Source: Flavobacterium jejuense
GTDB taxonomy: Bacteria > Bacteroidota > Bacteroidia > Flavobacteriales > Flavobacteriaceae
Direction of reading: 5' to 3'
Assembly: GCF_006491595.2 (NCBI RefSeq)
Contig: NZ_VEVQ02000012.1
Coordinates: forward strand, 1 to 64,000
DNA length: 64,000 bases
Numbering within the stretch: the first letter of the stretch is position 1; each line of letters opens with the position of its first letter. Position numbers and translations under genes: made by a program. The notes under the pieces are model-generated. The model did no database searches, was not told where the DNA came from, and saw only the letters and a program-made list of their open reading frames with translations. This document shows positions 46,769-55,731 of this stretch, piece by piece.

Positions 46769-48049
46769 ATGAATACTGAAGACATATACGCAAAATTTAT
46801 AGAGTGTAACTCTGTGATAACTGATACAAGAAAAATAATAAAAAACGATCTTTTTTTCGCACTAAAAGGTGATAAATTTGACGCAAATACATTCGCAAAA
46901 GAAGCCTTAGAAAAAGGAGCAAAATATGTCATAATAGACAACAAGGATTATTATATTGACAACCGTACTATACTAGTATCAGATACACTAAATACTCTAC
47001 AAAAACTTGCTAATTTTCATAGAAGAACATTAAAAGCAAAAATCATAGCCTTAACTGGTAGCAATGGAAAAACGACAACAAAGGAGTTAATCAATTGTGT
47101 ACTATCAAAGAAGTTTAAGACTATAGCTACTATCGGAAATCTCAACAACCATATAGGTGTTCCTTTAACACTATTATCACTAACAAAAGAAACTGAAATA
47201 GGCATTATTGAAATGGGTGCTAATCACAAAAAAGAAATAGAATTTCTTTGTGGTATTGCGGAACCCGATTATGGATATATAACTAATTTTGGAAAAGCAC
47301 ATCTAGAAGGCTTTGGAGGAGTTGAGGGTGTAATAGAAGGTAAAAGTGAATTATATAAATACATCCAGAAAGAAAACAAAGAACTTTTTGTAAATCTTGA
47401 CGATGAATTACAAAATGAGAAAACCAAGAATAGTAAAAGATATACTTTTTCAACAAATAAAAACAGTGATGTTGTAATAAAAGATATAATTGCTAACCCA
47501 ATGGTTGAAGTTAATTATATGAATGAAATAATAAAATCAAATTTAATTGGCATCTATAATGCAAACAATATTAACGCTGCTATAACCATTGGCAACTTTT
47601 TTTCAGTTGAAAGCAACTTAATAAAAGAGGCTATCGAAAACTATATTCCAACAAATAATAGATCTCAACTGATCCAAAAAAACAACAATCAAATTATTCT
47701 AGATGCTTATAATGCAAATCCTAGTAGTATGAATGCTGCAATTGAAAACTTTGCCCAACTTAATCAAAATAATAAAATAATTATTTTTGGTGATATGTTT
47801 GAACTTGGTCTCGAAAGCTTAAAAGAACATGAAAAAATTGTTGCAAAATTAAATAAACAAAAAGGTCTAACTTGTTATTTTATTGGAAATGATTTTTACT
47901 CTAACAAAATAAACAAAAAGAATTTTTATTTTTTTGATACTTTCGAGAATTTCACAAATTTATTTATAAAACAAATCCCTAAAAATGGATTATTTTTAAT
48001 AAAAGGTTCTAGAGGAATGGCTTTAGAAAGAGTTTTAGAACTTCTCTAA
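46769..48049 (+). CDS. murF: UDP-N-acetylmuramoyl-tripeptide-D-alanyl-D-alanine ligase
   Basis: A 426-residue Mur ligase. TDTRKIIKNDLFFALKGDKFD at the N terminus, the ATP loop ALTGSNGKTTTKE, EMGANHKKEIEFL and the C-terminal DAYNANPSSMNAAIENF and IIFGDMFELG are all MurF features. It adds D-Ala-D-Ala to the peptidoglycan precursor in the cytosol. It is slightly shorter than E. coli MurF. With the gldJ terminator only about 15 bp upstream, its promoter must overlap or precede that hairpin, so expression may rely on partial read-through. Confidence 0.94.
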   Translation: MNTEDIYAKFIECNSVITDTRKIIKNDLFFALKGDKFDANTFAKEALEKGAKYVIIDNKDYYIDNRTILVSDTLNTLQKLANFHRRTLKAKIIALTGSNGKTTTKELINCVLSKKFKTIATIGNLNNHIGVPLTLLSLTKETEIGIIEMGANHKKEIEFLCGIAEPDYGYITNFGKAHLEGFGGVEGVIEGKSELYKYIQKENKELFVNLDDELQNEKTKNSKRYTFSTNKNSDVVIKDIIANPMVEVNYMNEIIKSNLIGIYNANNINAAITIGNFFSVESNLIKEAIENYIPTNNRSQLIQKNNNQIILDAYNANPSSMNAAIENFAQLNQNNKIIIFGDMFELGLESLKEHEKIVAKLNKQKGLTCYFIGNDFYSNKINKKNFYFFDTFENFTNLFIKQIPKNGLFLIKGSRGMALERVLELL

Positions 48050-48420
48050 ACAACTTAAATTGCACTTTTAACATTCTTTTCAAATTGACAACAAATAGCT
48101 TTAAAAATTTAAAATTACTTTCTCTCAAAATAATCTTTCAAAAAATCAGTTTGACTATCACTATTTAAAACATTTTTAATAAATTTTATCTAGTTAACTT
48201 TATCAAAAACTGAACACCATATAGCTAAAAGCAATCAAAATATCATTATTTATATTTATTTAGCATAAGACTTCTCTATTTTGAATTACTATCATTAGAA
48301 CTATATTAAAAACTCCATAGTTTGAATAAGATTAAATTCAAGGATTCTTCCTTTTTACATAAAAAAACATTAATTTCACTACAATAAAACCACTTAATTA
48401 CCATACTCACTCTTATTTAA
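48050..48420. other. Gene-free stretch with a possible decayed ORF end
   Basis: 371 bp between murF and the glycosyltransferase gene hold no intact ORF or clear terminator. On the minus strand, bases 48214 to 48115 read IKFIKNVLNSDSQTDFLKDYFERK to a TAA, preceded by SVFDKVN and then an in-frame TAG, which looks like the eroded end of a lost gene. The family is unknown and support is weak. Confidence 0.3.
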
Positions 48421-49749
48421 TTAAAATAAATCAGTGTGTTTTTTCTTGAGTTCATAAAAAAGGTAACCAAACACAAACAAGTACTCTAAGAAGATTAAAA
48501 AAAGATTTTCTTTAAAAGGAACTTGACTATACGCAAAATAACTAATAACTATGACAAAACTCCAAATTACAACAAACCTATATTTAGTAAAAATTGATAT
48601 AATTAACAAATTAATTATATACCAAGGATGAATGGTAGTTGATAAAAAAAAGTAAATAGCAAGTGCAAACAAGCTATTTATAAAAAAACAATTATATGTT
48701 TTATTCTTTCTAAAGAGGGAATAAAAAAGAATAATTACAATTAAAAAAATAGGAGTAATTTTCCCAATAATACCTATTGTATTATACCCTTTAACCCAAT
48801 AACCTATTTCTCTAAATATATAGTAAAAACTCGCATTAAATTCAAAATTCACAAACCACAAAGAAATCGTTTCTGAGTAATTATGAATTAATGTTTCAGA
48901 TACAAAAGGAAGAAAAAGAATAAGATTAAGCACTATAACTATTGTATAAAAAACAATACTCTTTTTAAAACCTAACATTTGATAAAAAAAAGGCAACAAC
49001 AACAATGGTAACAACTTCGTTGATATAGACAAAGCAATAAACAAAGCGCTAATTATCCATTTATCTTTAAAAAACAAAAACACTCCCAAAATAAAAAAAA
49101 ACAACATTACACCTTCAAAATGAACATTACCAACTAGTTCTATAATGACTAAAGGATTTAAAAAATACAAAAAAACATTCTTAGAATTCAAATTTAGCAT
49201 ATTTAGTATTTTTTTACCAAAATGATAAATTCCAATATCTGAAAAAAGGATTATTATTTTAAAAATAAAGGATGAAAAAAAAATAGATTTAGGAGAAAAA
49301 AAAGCAGCAACTGCAAAAAAGAACTGATTAATTGGTGGATAATTTGAAAAATGAGATGCGCTTAAATTACCCATTCCATTATATAATTCCTGAGATTGAA
49401 ACATTGTTATATTTTCAATCACATCATTTGGACGAAATAAATAAGGACTAATTCCAGAGAGAACTAGCCTTCCATCCCAAATAAACCTATAAAAATCTTG
49501 TGACCAAAATGGCAAACAAAATAAGAATACTAATCTAAAAAAAACACCTATTATGAACAACTTTTTTTCAGAAAGCGATTGGGAATTATATAGAAAATAA
49601 AGAGCTATAAAAGCAAATGAATAAAATAAAAACAAATGGAAGAAATTATCCCTAACTACAAAATAACCTAAACTAACATAAGCTATAATAGATAAAATAA
49701 CAAGGTAAGCCTCTTTATATTTTTTTATAAAAGAAATATTCAATTTCAA
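48421..49749 (-). CDS. GT-C type polyprenol-dependent mannosyltransferase-like protein
   Basis: A 442-residue protein with ten or more membrane helices. The first outside loop carries SQDFYRFIWDGRLVLSGISPYLF, the acidic motif of GT-C enzymes that take sugar from a polyprenyl phosphate, as in GT87/DUF2029 proteins. SNYPPINQFFFA and TIHPWYIINLL also fit that group. The start is a TTG at 49747-49749, overlapping the TGA of the upstream gene; no ATG is available before the first helix. It probably adds a sugar made by the DPM1-like enzyme two genes upstream. Acceptor unknown. Confidence 0.72.
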   Translation of the reverse strand: MKLNISFIKKYKEAYLVILSIIAYVSLGYFVVRDNFFHLFLFYSFAFIALYFLYNSQSLSEKKLFIIGVFFRLVFLFCLPFWSQDFYRFIWDGRLVLSGISPYLFRPNDVIENITMFQSQELYNGMGNLSASHFSNYPPINQFFFAVAAFFSPKSIFFSSFIFKIIILFSDIGIYHFGKKILNMLNLNSKNVFLYFLNPLVIIELVGNVHFEGVMLFFFILGVFLFFKDKWIISALFIALSISTKLLPLLLLPFFYQMLGFKKSIVFYTIVIVLNLILFLPFVSETLIHNYSETISLWFVNFEFNASFYYIFREIGYWVKGYNTIGIIGKITPIFLIVIILFYSLFRKNKTYNCFFINSLFALAIYFFLSTTIHPWYIINLLIISIFTKYRFVVIWSFVIVISYFAYSQVPFKENLFLIFLEYLFVFGYLFYELKKKHTDLF

Positions 49750-51230
49750 GTTGATTTAAATGATTTTATAAAAACATATCCATAACCTATCAATAACATT
49801 AAATGAAAAGGCAATAGTCCATAATCATTTAATAAATATCCACTATAAATACCGAATAGAAAATATAAAACCAAAAACCCTTCTACAATAGTATTTTTAG
49901 AAATTTTGTGAGATATATAAATATTTTCTTTCCATTTTTCTTTTAATGTCTCTATATTGAATTTTGGAGTTCTTACAAATTCACTTTTTTTACCAATTAA
50001 TCCTTCTAAAACAGCTATTGAATTCTGAAAAGAAAATCCCATAGCAATAGTATAAAAAGTAAAAAACATTCTAATATATCTAAAAAAATTACTAACTCCT
50101 CCACCATTGATTTTCTTATATGTAAACCAATAACATATAAAAAAAATAATCGATGTCACCACAAAAAATGCAACAATGTTAAACAATATTGTTAGTTGTG
50201 GATATTCGTTTTTTATATACAAAACTGGCACACTTAAAACTGCCATTGCAAAAACGCATAAAAACATAGAACTATTCAGAAGGTGTAATAAACCATGGAA
50301 TTTTGTTTTAGTTGTAACATTATGAGCTTCTATAATACATTTTGACATTTTTTTAAAGTTTTCTGCACCACCTTTATTCCATCTAAATTGCTGAGAACGT
50401 GCAGCACTCAAGACCGCTGGAAGTTCGGCTGGAGTTTCTATATCTTCCAAATAAACAAATTCCCATTCCTTTAATTGTGCTCTATAACTTAAATCTAAAT
50501 CCTCAGTCAAAGTATCACTTTCCCAATTTCCTGCATCTATAATACATGATTTTCTCCAAACGCCAGCAGTTCCATTAAAATTAATAAAGTGCTTTTTAGA
50601 ATTACGTCCCACTTGTTCTAAAGTAAAATGGGCATCTAAAGCAAAGGCTTGAATCTTTGTCAATAAAGAAAAGTTTCTGTTAATATGACCCCATCTTGTT
50701 TGAACTACTCCAACTTTTCCATCTTTAAAGTAAGGAATCGTCTTAAGAAGCCAGTCTGTTTTTGGAACAAAATCTGCATCAAAAATAGCTATAAAATCGC
50801 CTTTTGCTGTTTTTAAACCTGCTTTTAAAGCACCTGCTTTAAAACCTATTCTATTTTCTCTACAAATATGTTGAATATCTATTCCTCTTTTTGAAATCTC
50901 ATTAATTATTCTTTTTGTTTCTATAACTGAATCATCAATGGAATCATCTAAAACTTGAATTTCAAGTTTTTCAATTGGATATTCTAATTTTGAGATTGTT
51001 TGAAGTAATCTTTCAACTACATATTTTTCATTAAAAACGGGAAGCTGAATAGTTACAAAAGGAATTTCAGAAGTGTTTTCAAAGTCAAATTGTTGTCTTT
51101 TTAATACTTGTTTTTTGCTTTTCAAATAGTTTAAAAGCAAATTAAACTGAGCTAAACTATAGAAAAAAATCAATACTATTGCTAAGCTGTAAAAAAACAA
51201 TATTATGTAAGAAAGTATAAGATATATCAT
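49746..51230 (-). CDS. Cellulose-synthase-like family 2 glycosyltransferase
   Basis: A 494-residue membrane glycosyltransferase. One N-terminal helix, a GT-A domain with VLDDSIDDS, IFDADFVP and TEDLDLSYRAQL, the QxxRW-type motif QQFRWNKGG, and about four C-terminal helices. This is the layout of processive or CsbB-like GT2 enzymes that make or extend beta-glycans or glycolipids across the inner membrane. No PilZ domain or cellulose operon genes are present, so cellulose is not supported. The stop overlaps the next gene and its ATG overlaps the previous stop by one base. Confidence 0.82.
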   Translation of the reverse strand: MIYLILSYIILFFYSLAIVLIFFYSLAQFNLLLNYLKSKKQVLKRQQFDFENTSEIPFVTIQLPVFNEKYVVERLLQTISKLEYPIEKLEIQVLDDSIDDSVIETKRIINEISKRGIDIQHICRENRIGFKAGALKAGLKTAKGDFIAIFDADFVPKTDWLLKTIPYFKDGKVGVVQTRWGHINRNFSLLTKIQAFALDAHFTLEQVGRNSKKHFINFNGTAGVWRKSCIIDAGNWESDTLTEDLDLSYRAQLKEWEFVYLEDIETPAELPAVLSAARSQQFRWNKGGAENFKKMSKCIIEAHNVTTKTKFHGLLHLLNSSMFLCVFAMAVLSVPVLYIKNEYPQLTILFNIVAFFVVTSIIFFICYWFTYKKINGGGVSNFFRYIRMFFTFYTIAMGFSFQNSIAVLEGLIGKKSEFVRTPKFNIETLKEKWKENIYISHKISKNTIVEGFLVLYFLFGIYSGYLLNDYGLLPFHLMLLIGYGYVFIKSFKST

Positions 51231-51928
51231 TATTTCTTTAAACTATATTTAAGTATCCACCCTATTATTTTTACTCCTGCCATTACTGTACCTTTTACAG
51301 TTCCTGATACTTTTGAAACACCTATTCTATTTTTATATTGAACAGGAATTTCAACATATGTCAAATTTTGTTTTAAAGCCTTTAACTGCATTTCCACTGT
51401 CCATCCATAGGTCTTATCTTCCATATGCAAAGCTAGCAATTTTTGATATTCAATAGCTCTAAACGGACCCAAATCAGAGAACTTAGCATTAAAAAAAACC
51501 TTCATTAAAAACGTCGCTAACCAATTACCAAAAACTTGTTGAGGAGTCATTGCTCCTTTTTCTCGAAGTCTCTTCACTCTTGCACCAATTACAAAATTAA
51601 CTTCTTTATTTACAATAGGTTCAATAATTTTTAATAACTCTTCTGGATAATCCGAATAATCACCATCTAAAAAAACAATTATATCTGGATCTTCATTTTG
51701 TTCTTTTATGTAATCTAAGCCTTTTAAACAAGCATAACCGTATCCTTTTCTAGATTCAAATAGAACAGTTGCTCCAGCATTTTCAGCAACTTCAGCCGTT
51801 TTATCAATAGAATTATTATCGACTACAATAACTTCGGAAACAATATTGGGAATTTCATTTATTACATTAACTATCGCCTTCTCTTCATTAAAAGCAGGAA
51901 TAATCACTTTTATTCTTGGTTGTATCAT
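51230..51928 (-). CDS. DPM1-like family 2 glycosyltransferase
   Basis: A 232-residue GT2 enzyme: IPAFNEEKAI, IVVDNNSIDKT, FLDGDYSDYPEE and SDLGPFRAI, with a C-terminal hydrophobic helix. It resembles dolichol-phosphate mannosyltransferase and bacterial polyprenyl-phosphate glycosyltransferases, which load a sugar onto a lipid carrier at the inner membrane. In this operon it would supply the GT-C enzyme encoded at 48421-49749. Start and stop overlap both neighbours (51925-51928 and base 51230). Confidence 0.85.
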   Translation of the reverse strand: MIQPRIKVIIPAFNEEKAIVNVINEIPNIVSEVIVVDNNSIDKTAEVAENAGATVLFESRKGYGYACLKGLDYIKEQNEDPDIIVFLDGDYSDYPEELLKIIEPIVNKEVNFVIGARVKRLREKGAMTPQQVFGNWLATFLMKVFFNAKFSDLGPFRAIEYQKLLALHMEDKTYGWTVEMQLKALKQNLTYVEIPVQYKNRIGVSKVSGTVKGTVMAGVKIIGWILKYSLKK

Positions 51929-52329
51929 AAAAACAGAAACGGATTATCTTTTTTGAAAGCCGCTACACTTTCCCATTGATTAGTTTTTTTATTCATAAAA
52001 TATTCTTCGGCTCGTATAATTTTATTCTTTTTGTATATAATTGTAAATCCGTTTAATTTATTGTTTTCAAATTCACTTTTTTTAATAACCTTTCCATTAT
52101 CATTATAAAAAATCCACCATTTTATCTTTTGATCATCTTCAAAATGCCCTTCTTCTTTTTTGGTTCCATCAGTATAATAAAAAAACCAATAATCTACTTT
52201 TTTATTATTTTCTATCCAACCTTCCTCTTTCAACTTGCCATTGTTATAATAGTTCTTTATGTATTTTTTTTGTCCAAAAGCGAAAGATACAATTAAGAAA
52301 AAGAAACATACTATTACTAACTTGTTCAT
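51925..52329 (-). CDS. MORN/YwqK-type repeat protein, secreted
   Basis: A 134-residue protein with a signal peptide (ending SFAFGQ) and four to five MORN-like repeats (YYNNGKLKEEGWIE, YYTDGTKKEEGHFE, YNDNGKVIKKSEFE, IYKKNKIIRAEEYF). Such proteins are often named YwqK antitoxins, but no toxin is adjacent and the repeat is a general structural motif. It heads the four-gene operon with a four-base overlap to the DPM1-like gene. A role in envelope glycan assembly is inferred from that coupling only. Confidence 0.75.
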   Translation of the reverse strand: MNKLVIVCFFFLIVSFAFGQKKYIKNYYNNGKLKEEGWIENNKKVDYWFFYYTDGTKKEEGHFEDDQKIKWWIFYNDNGKVIKKSEFENNKLNGFTIIYKKNKIIRAEEYFMNKKTNQWESVAAFKKDNPFLFL

Positions 52330-52406
52330 ATTTATACAAAATTTAAAATTTTCAAAAGCTAAACTTATAAATACATATACGTGGAAAGGGAATTTGTGGT
52401 TTTAAA

Positions 52407-54266
52407 TTATTTTTGATTTAACAAATCCATTAAATTAACATCATTACCTAGTAAAATTTCATTAGGATTAATTCTTCCTTTTTCGGAAGCATTCTCTAAT
52501 TTTAGTACTCCTCTAGGACATACAGCGGAACAAACACCACAACCGACACAGGAAGCACGTACAATATTCTCCCCTTTTTGTGCATAAGCTCTTACATCTA
52601 TCCCTTGTTCACAGTAAGTTGAACAATTTCCACATGAGATACATTGCCCGCCATTAGTAGTAATCCTGAATCTAGATTTAAAACGTTGAATAATTCCCAT
52701 ATAAGCTGCCAAAGGACATCCAAAACGGCACCATGTTCGATTACCTAAAATTGGATAAAAACCTGTTCCAATAACACCTGCGAAAATCGACCCTATTAAA
52801 AAACCGTAAATTTCATTTATTTTGTATGCATTAATTCCAAATAGCGTGCTATCTCCAACATTTGAAGGATTGTAAACAATATTATAAGTATTATAGCCAA
52901 CAACAATAGTCATAATAATAGCAAAAACGAAAATAGGGTAAATAGTCCATCTTTCAATTTTCCAAGCAATTAGTCTTTTATCTGAAAGCTGACGATAAGG
53001 ATCACCTAACGTTTCAGCCAAGCCACCACAACCACAAACCCATGAACAATACCAGCGTTTCCCATAAAAATAAACCATTACTGGAACAACAATTAAACTC
53101 AAAATAACACTCCAAACAAACATAAATTTACCTAAATGCCCTGCATCTAAATGTTGTTTTACATTCCAATCGGTAACAAAGTTATAATCTAAAGGCCAAG
53201 CGTTTTTTAAATCAACTCCTGGCAAATCAAATAAGGGTAAAATTTCAACTAATAAAAAAGCAAAAATGATTTGAAAAAACAAAACGCTTGCTGTTCGTAC
53301 TATTTGATAACTATTGTGTCTGTATTTGATAAACATTCGAATTCCCATTACAATCATGGAAACACAGTACAAAATACCGTATAAAAACCATTGAGAAGCT
53401 CTTTCTCCTTCTTTAAACATTGATTTTAATGGGTCTACAATGTTTGTCCAGTTAACTATGTAATAAGGACAGAAATACAAAAGAATATAAAAAGAAACTA
53501 AAAATCCAAATACAAAAAGCGCTACCCAACCTCTATTAGTAGCTTCAGATAAATAAATTCCATTGTTTTTAATTCCTGCAATTGGTTCTAGAAATAAACC
53601 TGTTATAATAAACACCAACGAACCAATAATTCCTAATCCAAAAGTTAGAAATAAATACCCTTTTTTATTTTCCTTTAACGGACCCGTTACAGCTGCTTTA
53701 GCAATATCAAATTTAGTATACTTGTTATCATATAACAAAAATTCTTGTGCATTACTTCTGTTAATATCTACTATTTTATTGGTAAAATCATTTTTAAAGT
53801 CTGCTGCTTTTCCATAATTTTTAGTAGACGAATACATCCAATTTGTAGCTTCATCTACTAATTTTATTTTATCTGAGTTATTTTGGAAAACAGATTCTAA
53901 AACTGCTTTTGAATAGGAAATCTTGCCTCCTTGAATCGTTTTTTCGAATATTTGATTAATTTCTTCTTCTGAAAGTCCTTTTTCAATCTCAATATCCTTA
54001 GTAATCTTAGCATTATATTCTTCTAATAACGAAGTGATTTCATCATTAAAAGAAAATGGATTTCCAATTTCCTTGCCTAAAACTCCTCTTTCTTTAGCAA
54101 CTTTGGTAAAAGTTGAAATAACTCTTTCAGATTTACTTGAAAAAGTATCTTTAATTACCAATTCAGTTAAAGAATAACTACCAATGAATAAAGTCACAAT
54201 AAAAATGAATACTGATGCGATAAAGAGTATTAAACCTATTAATCGTAAAGTTTTTATATTTTTCAT
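52407..54266 (-). CDS. Membrane 4Fe-4S protein of NapH/NosR/CcoG type
   Basis: A 619-residue protein. An N-terminal membrane anchor is followed by an approximately 180-residue extracytoplasmic domain, then a polytopic core with cysteine motifs CSWVCGCGG and WCRFGCPLA (NapH/NosR-like), and a C-terminal pair of 4Fe-4S clusters (CISCGNCSTYC and CVGCGVCSAVC). It carries electrons between quinone and a partner on either side of the membrane. No nos or nap genes are near; the only partner is the FAD oxidoreductase encoded 2 bp upstream. The extracytoplasmic domain is not recognised. The physiological acceptor is unknown. Confidence 0.82.
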   Translation of the reverse strand: MKNIKTLRLIGLILFIASVFIFIVTLFIGSYSLTELVIKDTFSSKSERVISTFTKVAKERGVLGKEIGNPFSFNDEITSLLEEYNAKITKDIEIEKGLSEEEINQIFEKTIQGGKISYSKAVLESVFQNNSDKIKLVDEATNWMYSSTKNYGKAADFKNDFTNKIVDINRSNAQEFLLYDNKYTKFDIAKAAVTGPLKENKKGYLFLTFGLGIIGSLVFIITGLFLEPIAGIKNNGIYLSEATNRGWVALFVFGFLVSFYILLYFCPYYIVNWTNIVDPLKSMFKEGERASQWFLYGILYCVSMIVMGIRMFIKYRHNSYQIVRTASVLFFQIIFAFLLVEILPLFDLPGVDLKNAWPLDYNFVTDWNVKQHLDAGHLGKFMFVWSVILSLIVVPVMVYFYGKRWYCSWVCGCGGLAETLGDPYRQLSDKRLIAWKIERWTIYPIFVFAIIMTIVVGYNTYNIVYNPSNVGDSTLFGINAYKINEIYGFLIGSIFAGVIGTGFYPILGNRTWCRFGCPLAAYMGIIQRFKSRFRITTNGGQCISCGNCSTYCEQGIDVRAYAQKGENIVRASCVGCGVCSAVCPRGVLKLENASEKGRINPNEILLGNDVNLMDLLNQK

Positions 54267-54268
54267 TA

Positions 54269-55561
54269 CTACGTTTTTAAGGTTGGAAATTCATTTTTAA
54301 ATTGACTAGCAATCTCTTTTTCATAATGCTTATAAAATTCTGGATCAAAATTGGCTTGTTTTAAATTTTCAATCACAAAATCTACACTTTTCTTCTCCGT
54401 TAAAACTTTATCAAAAAACTCATGACGCATTCTAATACCAAAGATATTTATTCCTAAAAACTCCATAGTTTCCTTATGATATGAAATTCGAATAGCTATT
54501 TTACCCGATTTATGTTCCCAATAAAATTGTTTTTCATAGCTTTTCGGTTTTGCCCAAACCCAACCGTAAGTTTGGTATTCAATATCTAGAAATTTAGCTG
54601 AATTAAACCAATGACCAGGATTGTATTGCATTTTATTGCCACAGATAGTTTGTGCTAAGACTTCACCCATCATCCTACCTGTGTACCAAACGGCTTCAAT
54701 ATTTTTTCTGTAGCCAATAGCCTCATGCTGTTCAGCGCAATCTCCAATAGCATAAATATTTGAAATATTAGTCTCTAAAAATCGGTTTACCAAGACCCCT
54801 TTATTGGTTTCAATACCTGAACCTTTTAAAAAATCTATATTAGGAGAAACACCAACAGTTAAACCAACTATATTGCACTCAATCACATCCCCTTTTTCTG
54901 TAACTATTGCTTTAGCTCTCCCATTTTCATCAGAAATAATTTCTTTTAAATTGGTTTCAAATCGTAAATCTATATGATGTTCTAACATGTGACGCCCTAT
55001 TAATTTAGCTTCTCCTTCTGGTAAAACTCCACCCCAAAAATTGGTTTCTCTTACCAAAAAAGTAACTGGAATATTTCTAGTTAATAGCATCTCGGCCAAT
55101 TCTATTCCAATCAAACCACCTCCAACAATAACAGCACGTTTTGCATTTTTAGAAAGGTCTTCTAATACTTCTAAATCTTGTTTATGATATAACCCTAAAA
55201 CTCCTTTTAAATCTTGACCAGGCCAACCGAATTTATTCGATTTAGAACCAGCAGCAATAACTAATTTATCATATTTTAAAATCGAATTATCCTCCATTTG
55301 CAAACTATTCTCTGTGGAAATAACTTTTTCCACTCTTTTAAAGACTAAATCTATTCGGTTTTTTTTCCAAAAATGATTTTCATAAGATTGCGTATGTTCA
55401 AATTTCATATGTCCCATATAAACATACATTAAAGCAGTTCTTGAAAAAAAGAATTCGGTCTCAGCAGAAACTATAGTAATTTTCTTATCTGAATTTTTAC
55501 GAATGTGTCTCGCGAGTGTGACACCCGAAATCCCATTTCCAATAATAACAATATGTTCCAT
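54269..55561 (-). CDS. NAD(P)/FAD-dependent pyridine nucleotide-disulfide type oxidoreductase
   Basis: A 430-residue flavoprotein with an FAD-binding loop at the N terminus (VIIGNGISGVTLARHIR), an NAD(P)-binding GxGxxG stretch in the middle (AVIVGGGLIGIELAEML) and the C-terminal FAD motif NIYAIGDCAEQ. The family is that of nitrite reductase/ferredoxin reductase-like and rubredoxin reductase-like enzymes, without a CxxxxC disulfide pair. It is 2 bp upstream of the membrane Fe-S protein gene, so the two probably form one electron route from NAD(P)H to the membrane. The substrate is unknown. Confidence 0.88.
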   Translation of the reverse strand: MEHIVIIGNGISGVTLARHIRKNSDKKITIVSAETEFFFSRTALMYVYMGHMKFEHTQSYENHFWKKNRIDLVFKRVEKVISTENSLQMEDNSILKYDKLVIAAGSKSNKFGWPGQDLKGVLGLYHKQDLEVLEDLSKNAKRAVIVGGGLIGIELAEMLLTRNIPVTFLVRETNFWGGVLPEGEAKLIGRHMLEHHIDLRFETNLKEIISDENGRAKAIVTEKGDVIECNIVGLTVGVSPNIDFLKGSGIETNKGVLVNRFLETNISNIYAIGDCAEQHEAIGYRKNIEAVWYTGRMMGEVLAQTICGNKMQYNPGHWFNSAKFLDIEYQTYGWVWAKPKSYEKQFYWEHKSGKIAIRISYHKETMEFLGINIFGIRMRHEFFDKVLTEKKSVDFVIENLKQANFDPEFYKHYEKEIASQFKNEFPTLKT

Positions 55562-55731
55562 GTATAAAATTTAACAGGGTAAAAATAAAACATTAAGATA
55601 CTAATTAAAGTTAGAATTCTTACTTTTATTTAGAAAATAGGTTTTAGTTCTAAATTAAATATTTTCCCAATGCTACATAAAATAGTATATTTAAATAAAA
55701 AAACAATACTTTTTACAAAGTCACTCAAAAA

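Noticed and set aside
49746..51230. Cellulose synthase
   Set aside because: QxxRW and DxD motifs fit processive GT2 in general, but PilZ, BcsB, BcsC and BcsZ are absent.
51925..52329. YwqK-like protein as the antitoxin of a toxin-antitoxin system
   Set aside because: No toxin-like gene is adjacent. The MORN repeat is a general motif and the gene is coupled to glycosyltransferases.
52407..55561. Denitrification (NosR) or nitrate reduction (NapH) assignment
   Set aside because: No nosZ, nap or nir genes in the window; only the Cys motif pattern is shared.
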